This document shows, piece by piece, positions 26,480 to 34,686 of a DNA stretch of 34,686 nucleotides. The stretch covers positions 1-34,686 of the forward strand of contig NZ_FNGW01000015.1 in the NCBI RefSeq assembly GCF_900103615.1, read 5' to 3'. Numbering within the stretch: the first letter of the stretch is position 1; each line of letters begins with the position of its first letter. The stretch is from Romboutsia lituseburensis DSM 797 (lineage in GTDB: Bacteria > Bacillota > Clostridia > Peptostreptococcales > Peptostreptococcaceae). Below the pieces are notes generated by a model. The model was not told where the DNA came from. It made no database searches and saw nothing but the letters and a program-made list of their open reading frames with translations. The position numbers were made by a program, and so were the translations under genes.

Positions 26480-26926
26480 ATGAACCATGTTGTTTTAGTG
26501 GGTAGATTAACGAGGGATCCTGAGTTAAGATACATCGCAGGAAGTGGAACTCCTGTTGCAAACTTTGCAATAGCTGTTGATAGAGAATTCAGTGGCAAGG
26601 ATGGGAAAAAAGAAACTGACTTTATAGATATACAAGTTTGGGGTAAATCTGCAGAGAATTGCGCTAACTATATAGGTAAAGGAAGCTTAGTTGCTATACA
26701 AGGTTCTATAAGAATCGATAGCTACCAAACTCAAAACGGAGAAACTAGAAGAGCTACTAGAGTTAATGCTAACAGAGTACAATTCTTAGATACTAGAAAT
26801 AAATCTGAAAGTTCATATAAAGGAAATCATCAAGGATTTGAACCGGATTTCAGTCCAAGCTTTGAGCCTCAAGGATTAGATCCTCAAGGATTCCAAGCTA
26901 TAGATGATGACGATATACCATTCTAA
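26480..26926 (+). CDS. ssb: Single-stranded DNA-binding protein
   Basis: 148 residues. An OB fold spans about residues 1-105, beginning MNHVVLVGRLTRDPELRYI and including ETDFIDIQVWGKSAENCANYIGKG. A Gly/Pro/Gln-rich linker (with FSPSFEPQGLDPQGF) leads to the conserved acidic tail DDDIPF that recruits repair proteins. I start at ATG 26480, with AAGGCGG 8-10 bases upstream, not at the in-frame TTG 26459. It is co-transcribed between rpsF and rpsR as usual. Confidence 0.96.
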   Translation: MNHVVLVGRLTRDPELRYIAGSGTPVANFAIAVDREFSGKDGKKETDFIDIQVWGKSAENCANYIGKGSLVAIQGSIRIDSYQTQNGETRRATRVNANRVQFLDTRNKSESSYKGNHQGFEPDFSPSFEPQGLDPQGFQAIDDDDIPF

Positions 26927-26944
26927 AAAGGAGGGAAATTTACT

Positions 26945-27172
26945 ATGATAAACAAAAAGAGACGTAAGAAAAAGAGAGTTTGTCAATTCTGTGCTTCTAA
27001 AGACGCTAGAATAGATTACAAAAACACTCAAAGATTACAAAAATACGTAACTGAAAGAGGTAAAATATTACCAAGAAGAATCTCTGGAACTTGTGCTAAG
27101 CACCAAAGAGAATTAACAGTTGCAATAAAAAGAGCTAGAAACATAGCACTTTTACCATATACATTAGACTAA
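26945..27172 (+). CDS. rpsR: 30S ribosomal protein S18
   Basis: 75 residues with the family core [20 protein letters not shown]-type segment (residues about 23-42), [22 protein letters not shown] and an end in LLPYTLD. The N-terminus [16 protein letters not shown] keeps two Cys (C-x-x-C) and could bind zinc. S18 pairs with S6 on the platform. AAGGAGGG precedes the ATG. A terminator follows, closing the operon. Confidence 0.97.
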   Translation: MINKKRRKKKRVCQFCASKDARIDYKNTQRLQKYVTERGKILPRRISGTCAKHQRELTVAIKRARNIALLPYTLD

Positions 27173-27179
27173 GAAAAGG

Positions 27180-27203
27180 ACGAGCCTTATGGCTCGTTTT
27201 TTT
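27180..27203 (+). terminator. Terminator after rpsR
   Basis: ACGAGCC-TTAT-GGCTCGT followed by TTTTTT. Clear intrinsic terminator 8 bases after the rpsR stop. Confidence 0.95.
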
Positions 27204-27232
27204 GTATATCTGGTTAAATATGTTATGATTTA

Positions 27233-27241
27233 TGTTATAAT
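27233..27241 (+). promoter_or_regulatory. Extended -10 promoter before the MazG-like gene
   Basis: TGTTATAAT forms an extended -10 28 bases before the GTG start. The -35 is weak (GTTAAA at 27213-27218, spacing 17). It would drive the MazG-like, DUF2232, gdpP, rplI, dnaB run. Confidence 0.5.
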
Positions 27242-27268
27242 GTTTATATATTAAGGAGGGGGGCAACT

Positions 27269-27589
27269 GTGAGATTAGATAAGAGTTCCGATGTGACAAG
27301 AAACGTTAAAATAATGGAATGGATGAAGACAGAGTTGTTAATTAGTGTAGGGGATTTGTTCAATCTTATTTTTAAGGGAGTAAAGCCTTTAGATGAGACA
27401 CTACAAGACACTTTAGCAAATATAATAATGATAACATACCTTTTAGCAAAAAGATTGGGAATAAGTTTTACAGAAATAGATTATAAGGTGAAAGAAAAGC
27501 TAAAACTAGGAATAAGTGAAGATCATAGCGTAGAAAGATGGTATGGTGAATTATCTGAATTAAAAAAACATATGGATAATAAGGAGTGA
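27269..27589 (+). CDS. MazG-like family protein
   Basis: 106 residues, helical throughout, matching the small MazG-like family found just upstream of DUF2232-gdpP in Clostridia. The helix LDETLQDTLANIIMITYLLAKRLGI (its short pattern DTLANI plus YLLAKRLG) resembles the metal-binding helices of MazG-type NTP pyrophosphohydrolases, with Asp/Asn at suitable positions. The usual EExxE motif is not clearly kept, so catalytic activity is uncertain. The start is GTG with AGGAGGGGGG upstream. It ends 7 bases before the DUF2232 gene. Confidence 0.7.
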   Translation: MRLDKSSDVTRNVKIMEWMKTELLISVGDLFNLIFKGVKPLDETLQDTLANIIMITYLLAKRLGISFTEIDYKVKEKLKLGISEDHSVERWYGELSELKKHMDNKE

Positions 27590-27596
27590 ATCTAAG

Positions 27597-28553
27597 TTGA
27601 ACAATAAAGTAAAACTATCTCAAGCATCGATGATAGTTACACTGGGTATACTACTATCACTTATAACAGTATATATACCTTTTTTAGGTATATTAAGTTT
27701 AGTAATACCTGTTCCTTATGCAATAATAGGAACGTTGACTGATAATAAATATTCAGCATTAGCTTTAATAGCAACATTTTTTGTTCTTATATTTACAGTA
27801 AGTCCTGTGTATGCAGTAAGTATAAGTATAGTAAGTGTATTCCCTGGAATAGTTATAGGTAGCGCTGCAAGGGTATATATAAATGGTGAGAGCAATAATA
27901 AGTTTGAACCAATATATATGGGAACTATTGCAGTAGTATTATCTATAATTATTTTCTATTTGGTTTCAAACTTTGTTTTTGGAACTAATATATTAGATGA
28001 CTTCATGAAAATGATGAAAGAGACTGTAGATACTCAAGCATCAATATTAGGAAGTGCAGGTTTGAGTTTAGGAGAAGGTATAAAAGTTGATGACTTCCTA
28101 GATTTAGTTACGAATATGATTCCCGCTATATTATTTTTACAAGGAATTATGTTAGCGTTTATTATTTACTATATGGAAGTTTTTATATTAAGAAGAACGA
28201 GACAATTAAAATTGCAAGCTCCTAAATTTGCAGATTTTTATTTACCAGGAAATGCTATTGTTACATCATTGATGTTGTATTTATTAGTTTTATTTATAGA
28301 TATGGTGGGAATAAAACTTCATACAGATTTAATAATGATGAACTTACAACTGGTATTTAATTTCTTATTTATGATACAAGGAATAGCTGTAGCTGTATAT
28401 TACTTAAAAAAATGGCTTAAACAAAATCAAATAAAAAATGTATTTATATCAGGATTGATATTATCTATATTTGGATTTATAGGCGTATCTTTTGTGGGTA
28501 TGTTAGATAGTATAATTGACTTTAGAAAGGTAAGAAGTTATAAATCCATATAA
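27597..28553 (+). CDS. DUF2232 (YybS-like) membrane protein
   Basis: 318 residues with about eight membrane helices (around 12-32, 35-50, 57-75, 78-95, 110-135, 170-195, 220-240, 250-270 and 282-302). It matches the YybS/DUF2232 family, which is always found next to gdpP in Firmicutes and resembles S-component or ECF-like membrane proteins; its role is unproven. Translation starts at TTG 27597 with AAGGAGTGA seven bases upstream. It ends 11 bases before gdpP. By context it may be linked to cyclic-di-AMP or membrane homeostasis, which is inference. Confidence 0.78.
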   Translation: MNNKVKLSQASMIVTLGILLSLITVYIPFLGILSLVIPVPYAIIGTLTDNKYSALALIATFFVLIFTVSPVYAVSISIVSVFPGIVIGSAARVYINGESNNKFEPIYMGTIAVVLSIIIFYLVSNFVFGTNILDDFMKMMKETVDTQASILGSAGLSLGEGIKVDDFLDLVTNMIPAILFLQGIMLAFIIYYMEVFILRRTRQLKLQAPKFADFYLPGNAIVTSLMLYLLVLFIDMVGIKLHTDLIMMNLQLVFNFLFMIQGIAVAVYYLKKWLKQNQIKNVFISGLILSIFGFIGVSFVGMLDSIIDFRKVRSYKSI

Positions 28554-28564
28554 GGAGGGTAGCA

Positions 28565-30559
28565 ATGAGGAATAAACCGACCTTTAAAATGAATATGCCA
28601 GAAATAAATGTGTACATTCTTATTATAGGTTTAGCTAGTACAGCTTTACTTTTTTATAATATTTATGTTGGTTGTTTATTCTTCTTTATTTTCTTATATA
28701 TAGTTTCTCATAATTGGAGAGTAACTAATATAAGAAGAAAAGAATGGACTAAATATATTCAAAATTTATCTCTAGACATAGATGAAACAACAAAAAAGGC
28801 TATAATGAATCTTCCTATACCTCTATGTATCCTTGAATTTGATGGTAGTATTTCTTGGTATAATAATAAATTCCATGAAATGACTGAGTCATCAGAGTTG
28901 TTAGGTGTAAATATAGATGATATAGTGAAAAATTTAAATTTAAGAAAAGTTTTAAATGAAAATAAAGAAATGTATACAGAAATAAAATATAAAGATAAAG
29001 AGTATACAATAGTTTACAATGTTATAAAAAATGATAAAGAAAAAAATGCAAAATACTTAATGATGTTATACTGGCTAGATAAAACGGAATATCTAAAGTT
29101 AGAAAGAAGTTATAATGACGAAAAAAATTCATTAATGTTAATACAAGTTGATGGATATGACGATGTATTAAAAAGTGCACCAGAGGAAAAGAGACCTTTA
29201 ATAAATGTTGAAATAGAAAAGATTTTAACTGCTTTAGAGATTAATTCTAAAGGGGCTTTAAAAAGAACATCAAAGGATAAGTTCTTCCTTGTAATGAACA
29301 GGAAAGAGCTTAAAAAATTAGAAAGTGAAAAATTCTCCATCTTAGATAAAGTTAGAGAAATTGATCATGGAAATACCCTTCCTGTAACTATAAGTATGGG
29401 AATTGGTGTAGATGGAGAGTCAATAAATGAGAATATAAAGCTTGCGTCTGGAGCGTTGGATTTAGCGTTAGGTAGAGGTGGAGACCAAGCTGTTATAAAA
29501 ACCAAAGATAAATTTGTTTTCTATGGTGGAAAATCTAAAGCAGTAGAAAAGACTACAAAGGTAAAATCAAGACTTATAGGTCATGCTTTAAGAGAAGTTA
29601 TACTAGAGAGTGAACAAGTATATATAATGGGGCATAAATATCCAGATATGGATGCTATGGGATCAGCAGTAGGTATATATGATATATGTAAATCATGTAA
29701 TAGACAGGCCAATATAGTATTAGACAGTTCAAATGAATCAATTGAGGAATTTGTAAAAAGATTAAAAGCATCAGAATACTACAAGAACTTATTTATAGAT
29801 CATGAAGATGCTATAAAAAACTGTACAAGAAATACTTTAGTAATCGTTGTAGATACGCATAGACCAAATTATACTGAATGCCAAGAATTATTAGGTATAT
29901 CTGATAAAATAGTAGTTATAGATCATCATAGAAGAGGTGTAGAGTTCATAAATGATACAGTTCTTTTATTCCATGAGATATACGTATCATCTACATGTGA
30001 GATGGTCACTGAATTAGTTCAATATATGGAAAATAATGTTAAAATAAATAAGCTAACAGCAGAAGGTCTTTTAGCAGGTATAAGTTTAGATACTAAAAAC
30101 TTTGCATTTAAGACTGGAGTAAGAACTTTTGAAGCAGCATCATACCTAAAAAAGGTTGGAGCAGATACTATAGAAGTTAAGAAGCTGTTTAACTCAGATA
30201 TAAAAGATTTTATAACTAAGGCTGAAATAATACAAAGCACTAAAATTATTAATGATAATATATGCTTAGCATACACAGAAACTGAAGCAGATAATATCAA
30301 CATAGTAATAGCACAAGCTGCAGATGAGTTGTTAAATATAAAAGAAGTAGAAGCATCATTTGTTCTAGGTAGAAAAGATAATAAAGTATTTATAAGTGCG
30401 AGATCATTAGGAAAAATAAATGTACATGTACTTATGGAGAAGCTAGGCGGAGGAGGGCATATAGATATAGCAGGAGCCCAACTTAAAGATGTTTCGATAG
30501 AAACTGCATACTCAATGGTAAAAGATATTATATATGAATGTTTGAAGGAGGAAGAATAA
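28565..30559 (+). CDS. gdpP: Cyclic-di-AMP phosphodiesterase GdpP
   Basis: 664 residues. Two membrane helices (about 15-33 and 34-50) anchor it, followed by a PAS-like domain (about 75-150), a degenerate GGDEF domain (about 185-310) lacking the GGDEF sequence, and a DHH-DHHA1 phosphodiesterase. The DHH part shows [13 protein letters not shown] (355-367, with His357, Asp361 and Asp363), VVDTHRP (Asp430) and VIDHHRRG (Asp453-His454-His455). DHHA1 shows [12 protein letters not shown] (627-638). It degrades c-di-AMP. The following rplI start is one base after the stop. Confidence 0.95.
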   Translation: MRNKPTFKMNMPEINVYILIIGLASTALLFYNIYVGCLFFFIFLYIVSHNWRVTNIRRKEWTKYIQNLSLDIDETTKKAIMNLPIPLCILEFDGSISWYNNKFHEMTESSELLGVNIDDIVKNLNLRKVLNENKEMYTEIKYKDKEYTIVYNVIKNDKEKNAKYLMMLYWLDKTEYLKLERSYNDEKNSLMLIQVDGYDDVLKSAPEEKRPLINVEIEKILTALEINSKGALKRTSKDKFFLVMNRKELKKLESEKFSILDKVREIDHGNTLPVTISMGIGVDGESINENIKLASGALDLALGRGGDQAVIKTKDKFVFYGGKSKAVEKTTKVKSRLIGHALREVILESEQVYIMGHKYPDMDAMGSAVGIYDICKSCNRQANIVLDSSNESIEEFVKRLKASEYYKNLFIDHEDAIKNCTRNTLVIVVDTHRPNYTECQELLGISDKIVVIDHHRRGVEFINDTVLLFHEIYVSSTCEMVTELVQYMENNVKINKLTAEGLLAGISLDTKNFAFKTGVRTFEAASYLKKVGADTIEVKKLFNSDIKDFITKAEIIQSTKIINDNICLAYTETEADNINIVIAQAADELLNIKEVEASFVLGRKDNKVFISARSLGKINVHVLMEKLGGGGHIDIAGAQLKDVSIETAYSMVKDIIYECLKEEE

Positions 30560-30560
30560 G

Positions 30561-31010
30561 ATGAAAGTTATATTATTAAAAGACGTTAAAGGAACTGGAA
30601 AAAAAGGCGAAGTTAAAGAAGTTAGTGATGGATATGCAAGAAACTACTTATTAGCTAAAAAATTAGCAGTAGTAGCTGATAATACATCAATGAAAGAATT
30701 AAATGAAAAAAATAAATCTCAAGAAATAAAAGCTCAAAAAGAATATGAAGCAGCAGTAGAATTAGGTAAGCAAATGGAAGAACTAAACGTAGTTATATAC
30801 TCTAAAGCTGGTGATGGTGGAAGATTATTTGGATCAATAACTTCAAAAGAAATAGCAGAGCAAATAAAGAAACAACACAATATAGAAGTAGATAAAAGAA
30901 AGATATCTTTAGATGAACCAATAAGAGTATTAGGTTCAAGAGTAGTAGATATAAAGATACATCAAAAAGTAACTACTAAAATGAGAGTAGATGTAAAAGA
31001 AAAACAATAA
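30561..31010 (+). CDS. rplI: 50S ribosomal protein L9
   Basis: 149 residues. The N-terminal RNA-binding domain [20 protein letters not shown] and [17 protein letters not shown] is followed by a long helix and a C-terminal domain with [16 protein letters not shown]. It is a structural protein of the large subunit. Its Shine-Dalgarno AAGGAGG lies within the gdpP end. The operon gdpP-rplI-dnaB is conserved in Firmicutes. Confidence 0.97.
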   Translation: MKVILLKDVKGTGKKGEVKEVSDGYARNYLLAKKLAVVADNTSMKELNEKNKSQEIKAQKEYEAAVELGKQMEELNVVIYSKAGDGGRLFGSITSKEIAEQIKKQHNIEVDKRKISLDEPIRVLGSRVVDIKIHQKVTTKMRVDVKEKQ

Positions 31011-31033
31011 AGAGACACTAGAGGTGATAAATT

Positions 31034-32362
31034 ATGGAGGATATGACAAGAATTCCTCCGCATAGTGTGGAATCAGAGCAGTCAATATTAGGATCTATAC
31101 TACTTGATAAAGATGCTATGATAACTGTAAGTGAAACTATAAAGCCAGATGACTTTTATAAAGAAGCTCACAAAATCATATATGAATGCATGATAGTATT
31201 AAGTAATAAGGGTGAACCTATAGACCTAATAACTTTAACTGAAGAGTTAAGAAAGCAAGGACATTTAGATGATGTTGGAGGAATAAGTTACATTACAAGC
31301 CTTTCAACTATCGTACCAACTACATCAAACGTAAAGTTTTACGCTGATATAGTAAAAGAGAAATCTGTCCTTAGAAAGCTAATAAAGGCTTCTAATGACA
31401 TAATAAACCTAGGGTATGATGGAGCAACAAAAATCGAAGATGTATTAGATAAAGCAGAAAAGAAAATATTTGATATATCACAAGAAAAAGCAAGTGATGA
31501 TTTTAAATCGATAAACTTAGTACTTATGGATGCTTATGATACAATTGAACATTTGTATAGTAGTAAAGCTGAAATAACAGGTATTACAACTGGATTTAAA
31601 GATTTAAATAAAAAGATAAATGGATTACAAAGAACAGACCTAATATTATTGGCAGCGCGTCCTGCAATGGGAAAAACAGCATTTTCACTAAACCTTGTAC
31701 AAAATGCTGCCCTAAAAGGTGATGCATCTGTAGCTGTATTTAGTTTAGAGATGTCTAAAGAACAGTTAGTTCAGCGTATGTTATCAGCACAAGCTAATGT
31801 TGAGCTTAAAAAGCTAAAAACAGGTAAGTTAGGAGAAAATGACTGGCCTAGAATAATTGATGCTATGGCTGTTTTATCAAATGCAAAGATATATATAGAT
31901 GATACTCCTGGTATAAAGATATCAGAGCTAAGGTCTAAGTGTAGAAAGCTAAAGATAGAACAAGGTCTAGATTTAATACTTATAGATTACCTTCAACTTA
32001 TGGAAGGTGAAGGTAATAATGAAAGTAGACAACAAGAAATCTCTAAAATATCTAGATCATTAAAAATAATAGCAAAAGAGTTAAACTGTCCAGTTGTTGC
32101 GCTTTCTCAGCTATCTCGTGCTCCTGAGCAAAGAGCTGATCACAGACCAATGCTATCAGATTTAAGAGAATCTGGAGCGATAGAACAGGATGCAGATATA
32201 GTTATGTTTTTATATAGAGATGAGTATTATCATCCTGACTCTGAACGAAAAAATATTGGAGAAGTTATAATTGCAAAGAATAGACATGGAGAAACTGGAG
32301 CCGTAGAATTAGTATGGCTTGGAGAAGTTCAAAAATTTGCAGATAAATCAAGAGATATGTAG
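31034..32362 (+). CDS. dnaB: Replicative DNA helicase DnaB
   Basis: 442-residue hexameric helicase (called DnaC in Bacillus). The N-terminal DnaB domain (about 1-105) includes PHSVESEQSILGSILLD. The RecA-like C-terminal domain has Walker A ARPAMGKTAF (208-217), VAVFSLEMSKEQL (about 233-245), Walker B LDLILIDYLQLM (about 315-326) and ALSQLSRAPEQR (about 354-365), ending in EQDADIVMFLYRDEYY. AGAGGTGA precedes the ATG. It unwinds DNA ahead of the fork. A cluster of DnaA boxes begins 5 bases after its stop. Confidence 0.97.
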   Translation: MEDMTRIPPHSVESEQSILGSILLDKDAMITVSETIKPDDFYKEAHKIIYECMIVLSNKGEPIDLITLTEELRKQGHLDDVGGISYITSLSTIVPTTSNVKFYADIVKEKSVLRKLIKASNDIINLGYDGATKIEDVLDKAEKKIFDISQEKASDDFKSINLVLMDAYDTIEHLYSSKAEITGITTGFKDLNKKINGLQRTDLILLAARPAMGKTAFSLNLVQNAALKGDASVAVFSLEMSKEQLVQRMLSAQANVELKKLKTGKLGENDWPRIIDAMAVLSNAKIYIDDTPGIKISELRSKCRKLKIEQGLDLILIDYLQLMEGEGNNESRQQEISKISRSLKIIAKELNCPVVALSQLSRAPEQRADHRPMLSDLRESGAIEQDADIVMFLYRDEYYHPDSERKNIGEVIIAKNRHGETGAVELVWLGEVQKFADKSRDM

Positions 32363-32366
32363 AAAA

Positions 32367-32507
32367 ATATCCACATATATCCACAGAACGTACTTTTGGG
32401 TAACTCGAAATGTGTGGATACATGTATTAAAATATTTATAAGCATTGAAAAATGCATAAAAAATTATCCACACTATCCACAGATAGCCTGTTGATAAATG
32501 TGAATAA
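32367..32507. other. Cluster of seven DnaA-box-like 9-mers downstream of dnaB
   Basis: Relative to TTATCCACA, the boxes are: ATATCCACA (32367-32375), ATATCCACA (32377-32385), GTATCCACA on minus (32413-32421), the perfect TTATCCACA (32464-32472), CTATCCACA (32473-32481), TTATCAACA on minus (32489-32497) and TTATTCACA on minus (32499-32507). All but one have a single mismatch. The first pair repeats with a 10-base period and the two at 32464-32481 abut. An AT-rich stretch with a GCATT-GAAA-AATGC hairpin lies at 32441-32455. This density is comparable to oriC, 21 kb away. Confidence 0.85.
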
Positions 32508-32510
32508 ACA

Positions 32511-32536
32511 AAAAAAGCAAGCTATTAGCTTGCTTT
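32511..32536 (+). terminator. Terminator downstream of the dnaB region
   Basis: AAAAGCAAGCT (32513-32523), loop ATT, AGCTTGCTTTT (32527-32537): a perfect 11-bp stem with flanking A and T runs. It follows the DnaA-box cluster, so the cluster is transcribed as the dnaB 3' untranslated region. Confidence 0.85.
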
Positions 32537-32575
32537 TACTGTTTATAAATACAAATTTTTTTATGGGGGAAAAAT

Positions 32576-32881
32576 GTGTTGAATATAAATGTATTATATA
32601 TATATCCAAAAATAATGGAAATAAACAAAGAAATAAATTTATTTCGAATTGTTGACAATAATATAAAAGAGACTTTAGTTATTTATGGCCAAAAAGTACA
32701 AAGAGATTTTGAATTGCTTATGATAAATACTATGTCAGGAGAAATTAAAAATTTAGGCTTAATTAACGAATTAGAAATAGAAAAATATATAACTAAAGTA
32801 AAGGCGAAAGAAAATGAATTTACTGCATTAAAAGATTTGAATGAAATAGAAAAATACATATTAAACCTATCGATAAATTAA
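32576..32881 (+). CDS. Small unknown protein between dnaB and purA
   Basis: 100-101 residues, not recognised. The start is GTG 32576 or TTG 32579, with GGGGGA (32565-32570) five or eight bases upstream; TTG has the better spacing. The protein is mostly helical, rich in Lys, Glu, Ile and Asn, without membrane segment, signal peptide or Cys-rich motif; a short ELEIEKYITKVKAKENEFT segment looks like a coiled coil. It sits after a terminator, so it probably has its own promoter, which I could not identify. Codon use fits the genome. Confidence 0.65.
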   Translation: MLNINVLYIYPKIMEINKEINLFRIVDNNIKETLVIYGQKVQRDFELLMINTMSGEIKNLGLINELEIEKYITKVKAKENEFTALKDLNEIEKYILNLSIN

Positions 32882-32887
32882 AAAAGT

Positions 32888-32916
32888 TTGAAAATATATC
32901 GAATGTTTGATAAAAT
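32888..32916 (+). promoter_or_regulatory. purA promoter with a CGAA/TTCG dyad
   Basis: TTGAAA (32888-32893), 17 bases, TAAAAT (32911-32916), with an extended TG at 32908-32909. Flanking it, ATATATCGAA (32894-32903) and TTCGAATATAT (32931-32941) are near-symmetric. CGAA cores in opposite orientation resemble PurR operator halves, so purine repression is possible. Confidence 0.5.
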
Positions 32917-32926
32917 GTATTGGTAA

Positions 32927-34249
<1,323 letters not shown>

Positions 34250-34264
34250 TATATAAATTTTTAT

Positions 34265-34299
34265 AAAAAATGTAGTGGTATTTTATCACTACATTTTTT
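34265..34299 (+). terminator. Terminator after purA
   Basis: AAAAAATGTAGTGGTA pairs with TATCACTACATTTTTT (one G-U pair) around TTT. Strong intrinsic terminator 15 bases after the stop. The remainder of the gap to the tRNA genes (34300-34534) is AT-rich; I see A-tracts (34433-34460) that could serve as an UP element, then the tRNA promoter. Confidence 0.9.
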
Positions 34300-34465
34300 A
34301 TTTTTTCATTTAAATTAATATAAAAATTTCAAAAAAAATTTAAAAAAATAGTATAAAATATATTCAATAAAGTAAATTATTAAATATAAATATAAGTTAT
34401 TTACAGGATTCTAGGCTATATTCATTAAATTGCTAAAAAAAAATAAAAAAAATGTAGAAAAAGTG

Positions 34466-34494
34466 TTGACGAAATTATAAACCCATAATATAAT
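34466..34494 (+). promoter_or_regulatory. Strong promoter of the tRNA cluster
   Basis: TTGACG (34466-34471), exactly 17 bases, TATAAT (34489-34494), with A-tracts directly upstream. It drives at least tRNA-Lys and tRNA-Glu. Confidence 0.9.
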
Positions 34495-34534
34495 AGTCTT
34501 TGTGAGTGAGAGAAACACCCACGAAAAACAAGAT

Positions 34535-34610
34535 GATCCATTAGCTCAGTCGGTAGAGCACCTGACTTTTAATCAGGGTGTCCCGCGTTCGAGTCGCGGA
34601 TGGATCACCA
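34535..34610 (+). tRNA. tRNA-Lys (anticodon TTT)
   Basis: 76 bases with CCA encoded. The acceptor stem GATCCAT (34535-34541) pairs with ATGGATC (34600-34606), discriminator A, then CCA. The anticodon arm is CCTGA-CTTTTAA-TCAGG with anticodon TTT; the T arm carries GTTCGAGTC. The next tRNA begins after a run of nine T. Confidence 0.96.
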
Positions 34611-34619
34611 TTTTTTTTT

Positions 34620-34686
34620 GGCCCATTGGTCAAGCGGTCAAGACACCGCCCTTTCACGGCGGTAACAGGGGTTCGATTCCCCTATG
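34620..34686 (+). tRNA. tRNA-Glu (anticodon TTC), truncated by the window end
   Basis: Starts GGCCCAT; anticodon arm CCGCC-CTTTCAC-GGCGG with anticodon TTC; T arm AGGGG-TTCGATT-CCCCT. The 3' acceptor strand and CCA lie beyond position 34686. Further tRNA genes probably follow. Confidence 0.93.

Noticed and set aside
32452-32655. 67-codon open frame on the plus strand across the DnaA boxes
   Set aside because: It runs through the DnaA-box cluster and the terminator hairpin, lacks a ribosome binding site, and overlaps the better-supported gene at 32576.

Overview
The window is a chromosomal replication-origin region from a low-GC Gram-positive anaerobe. Gene order, protein lengths (DnaA 439 aa, GyrB 633 aa, gyrase A with Thr82) and an RstA-type regulator downstream of parB all point to Peptostreptococcaceae, a relative of Clostridioides difficile. 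I cannot name the species from sequence alone. No insertion sequence, prophage or CRISPR array was seen. Genes point away from the origin on both arms.

Left arm (minus strand, 10829 down to 1): dnaA, dnaN, yaaA (S4 domain), recF, gyrB and gyrA form the replication/gyrase block. Two small membrane-associated genes (YtxH-like, DUF948-like) and a complete rsbV-rsbW-sigB partner-switching module follow. At the left edge, tandem consensus promoters and a leader facing left suggest that a ribosomal RNA operon begins just outside the window.

Origin: two non-coding segments flank dnaA. The rpmH-dnaA gap (10830-11498) holds many DnaA boxes plus the divergent dnaA and rpmH promoters. The dnaA-dnaN gap (9269-9509) holds DnaA boxes, a run of DnaA-trio triplets, an AT-rich unwinding tract and a perfect 14-bp inverted repeat. 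This is a bipartite oriC with unwinding predicted on the dnaN side.

Right arm (plus strand, 11499 to 34686): rpmH, rnpA, yidD, yidC and jag (translation and membrane insertion); mnmE, mnmG and rsmG (tRNA and rRNA modification); noc, soj and spo0J (division-site control and segregation), with a parS-like site before mnmG. Next come a class V aminotransferase, an RstA-like HTH-TPR regulator broken by an in-frame TGA, yedF and a DUF3343 gene (a selenium/sulfur-transfer neighbourhood), a DUF951 gene and a class I aminotransferase. Then rpsF-ssb-rpsR, a MazG-like gene, a DUF2232 membrane protein, gdpP, rplI and dnaB. A compact cluster of DnaA boxes follows dnaB, then a small unknown gene, purA, and tRNA-Lys and tRNA-Glu behind a perfect promoter.

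Most of the window is conserved housekeeping. The points worth a second look are the remote DnaA-box cluster after dnaB, the interrupted RstA-like regulator in a selenium gene neighbourhood, the DnaA box between the dnaN ribosome binding site and start codon, and the parS-like site.
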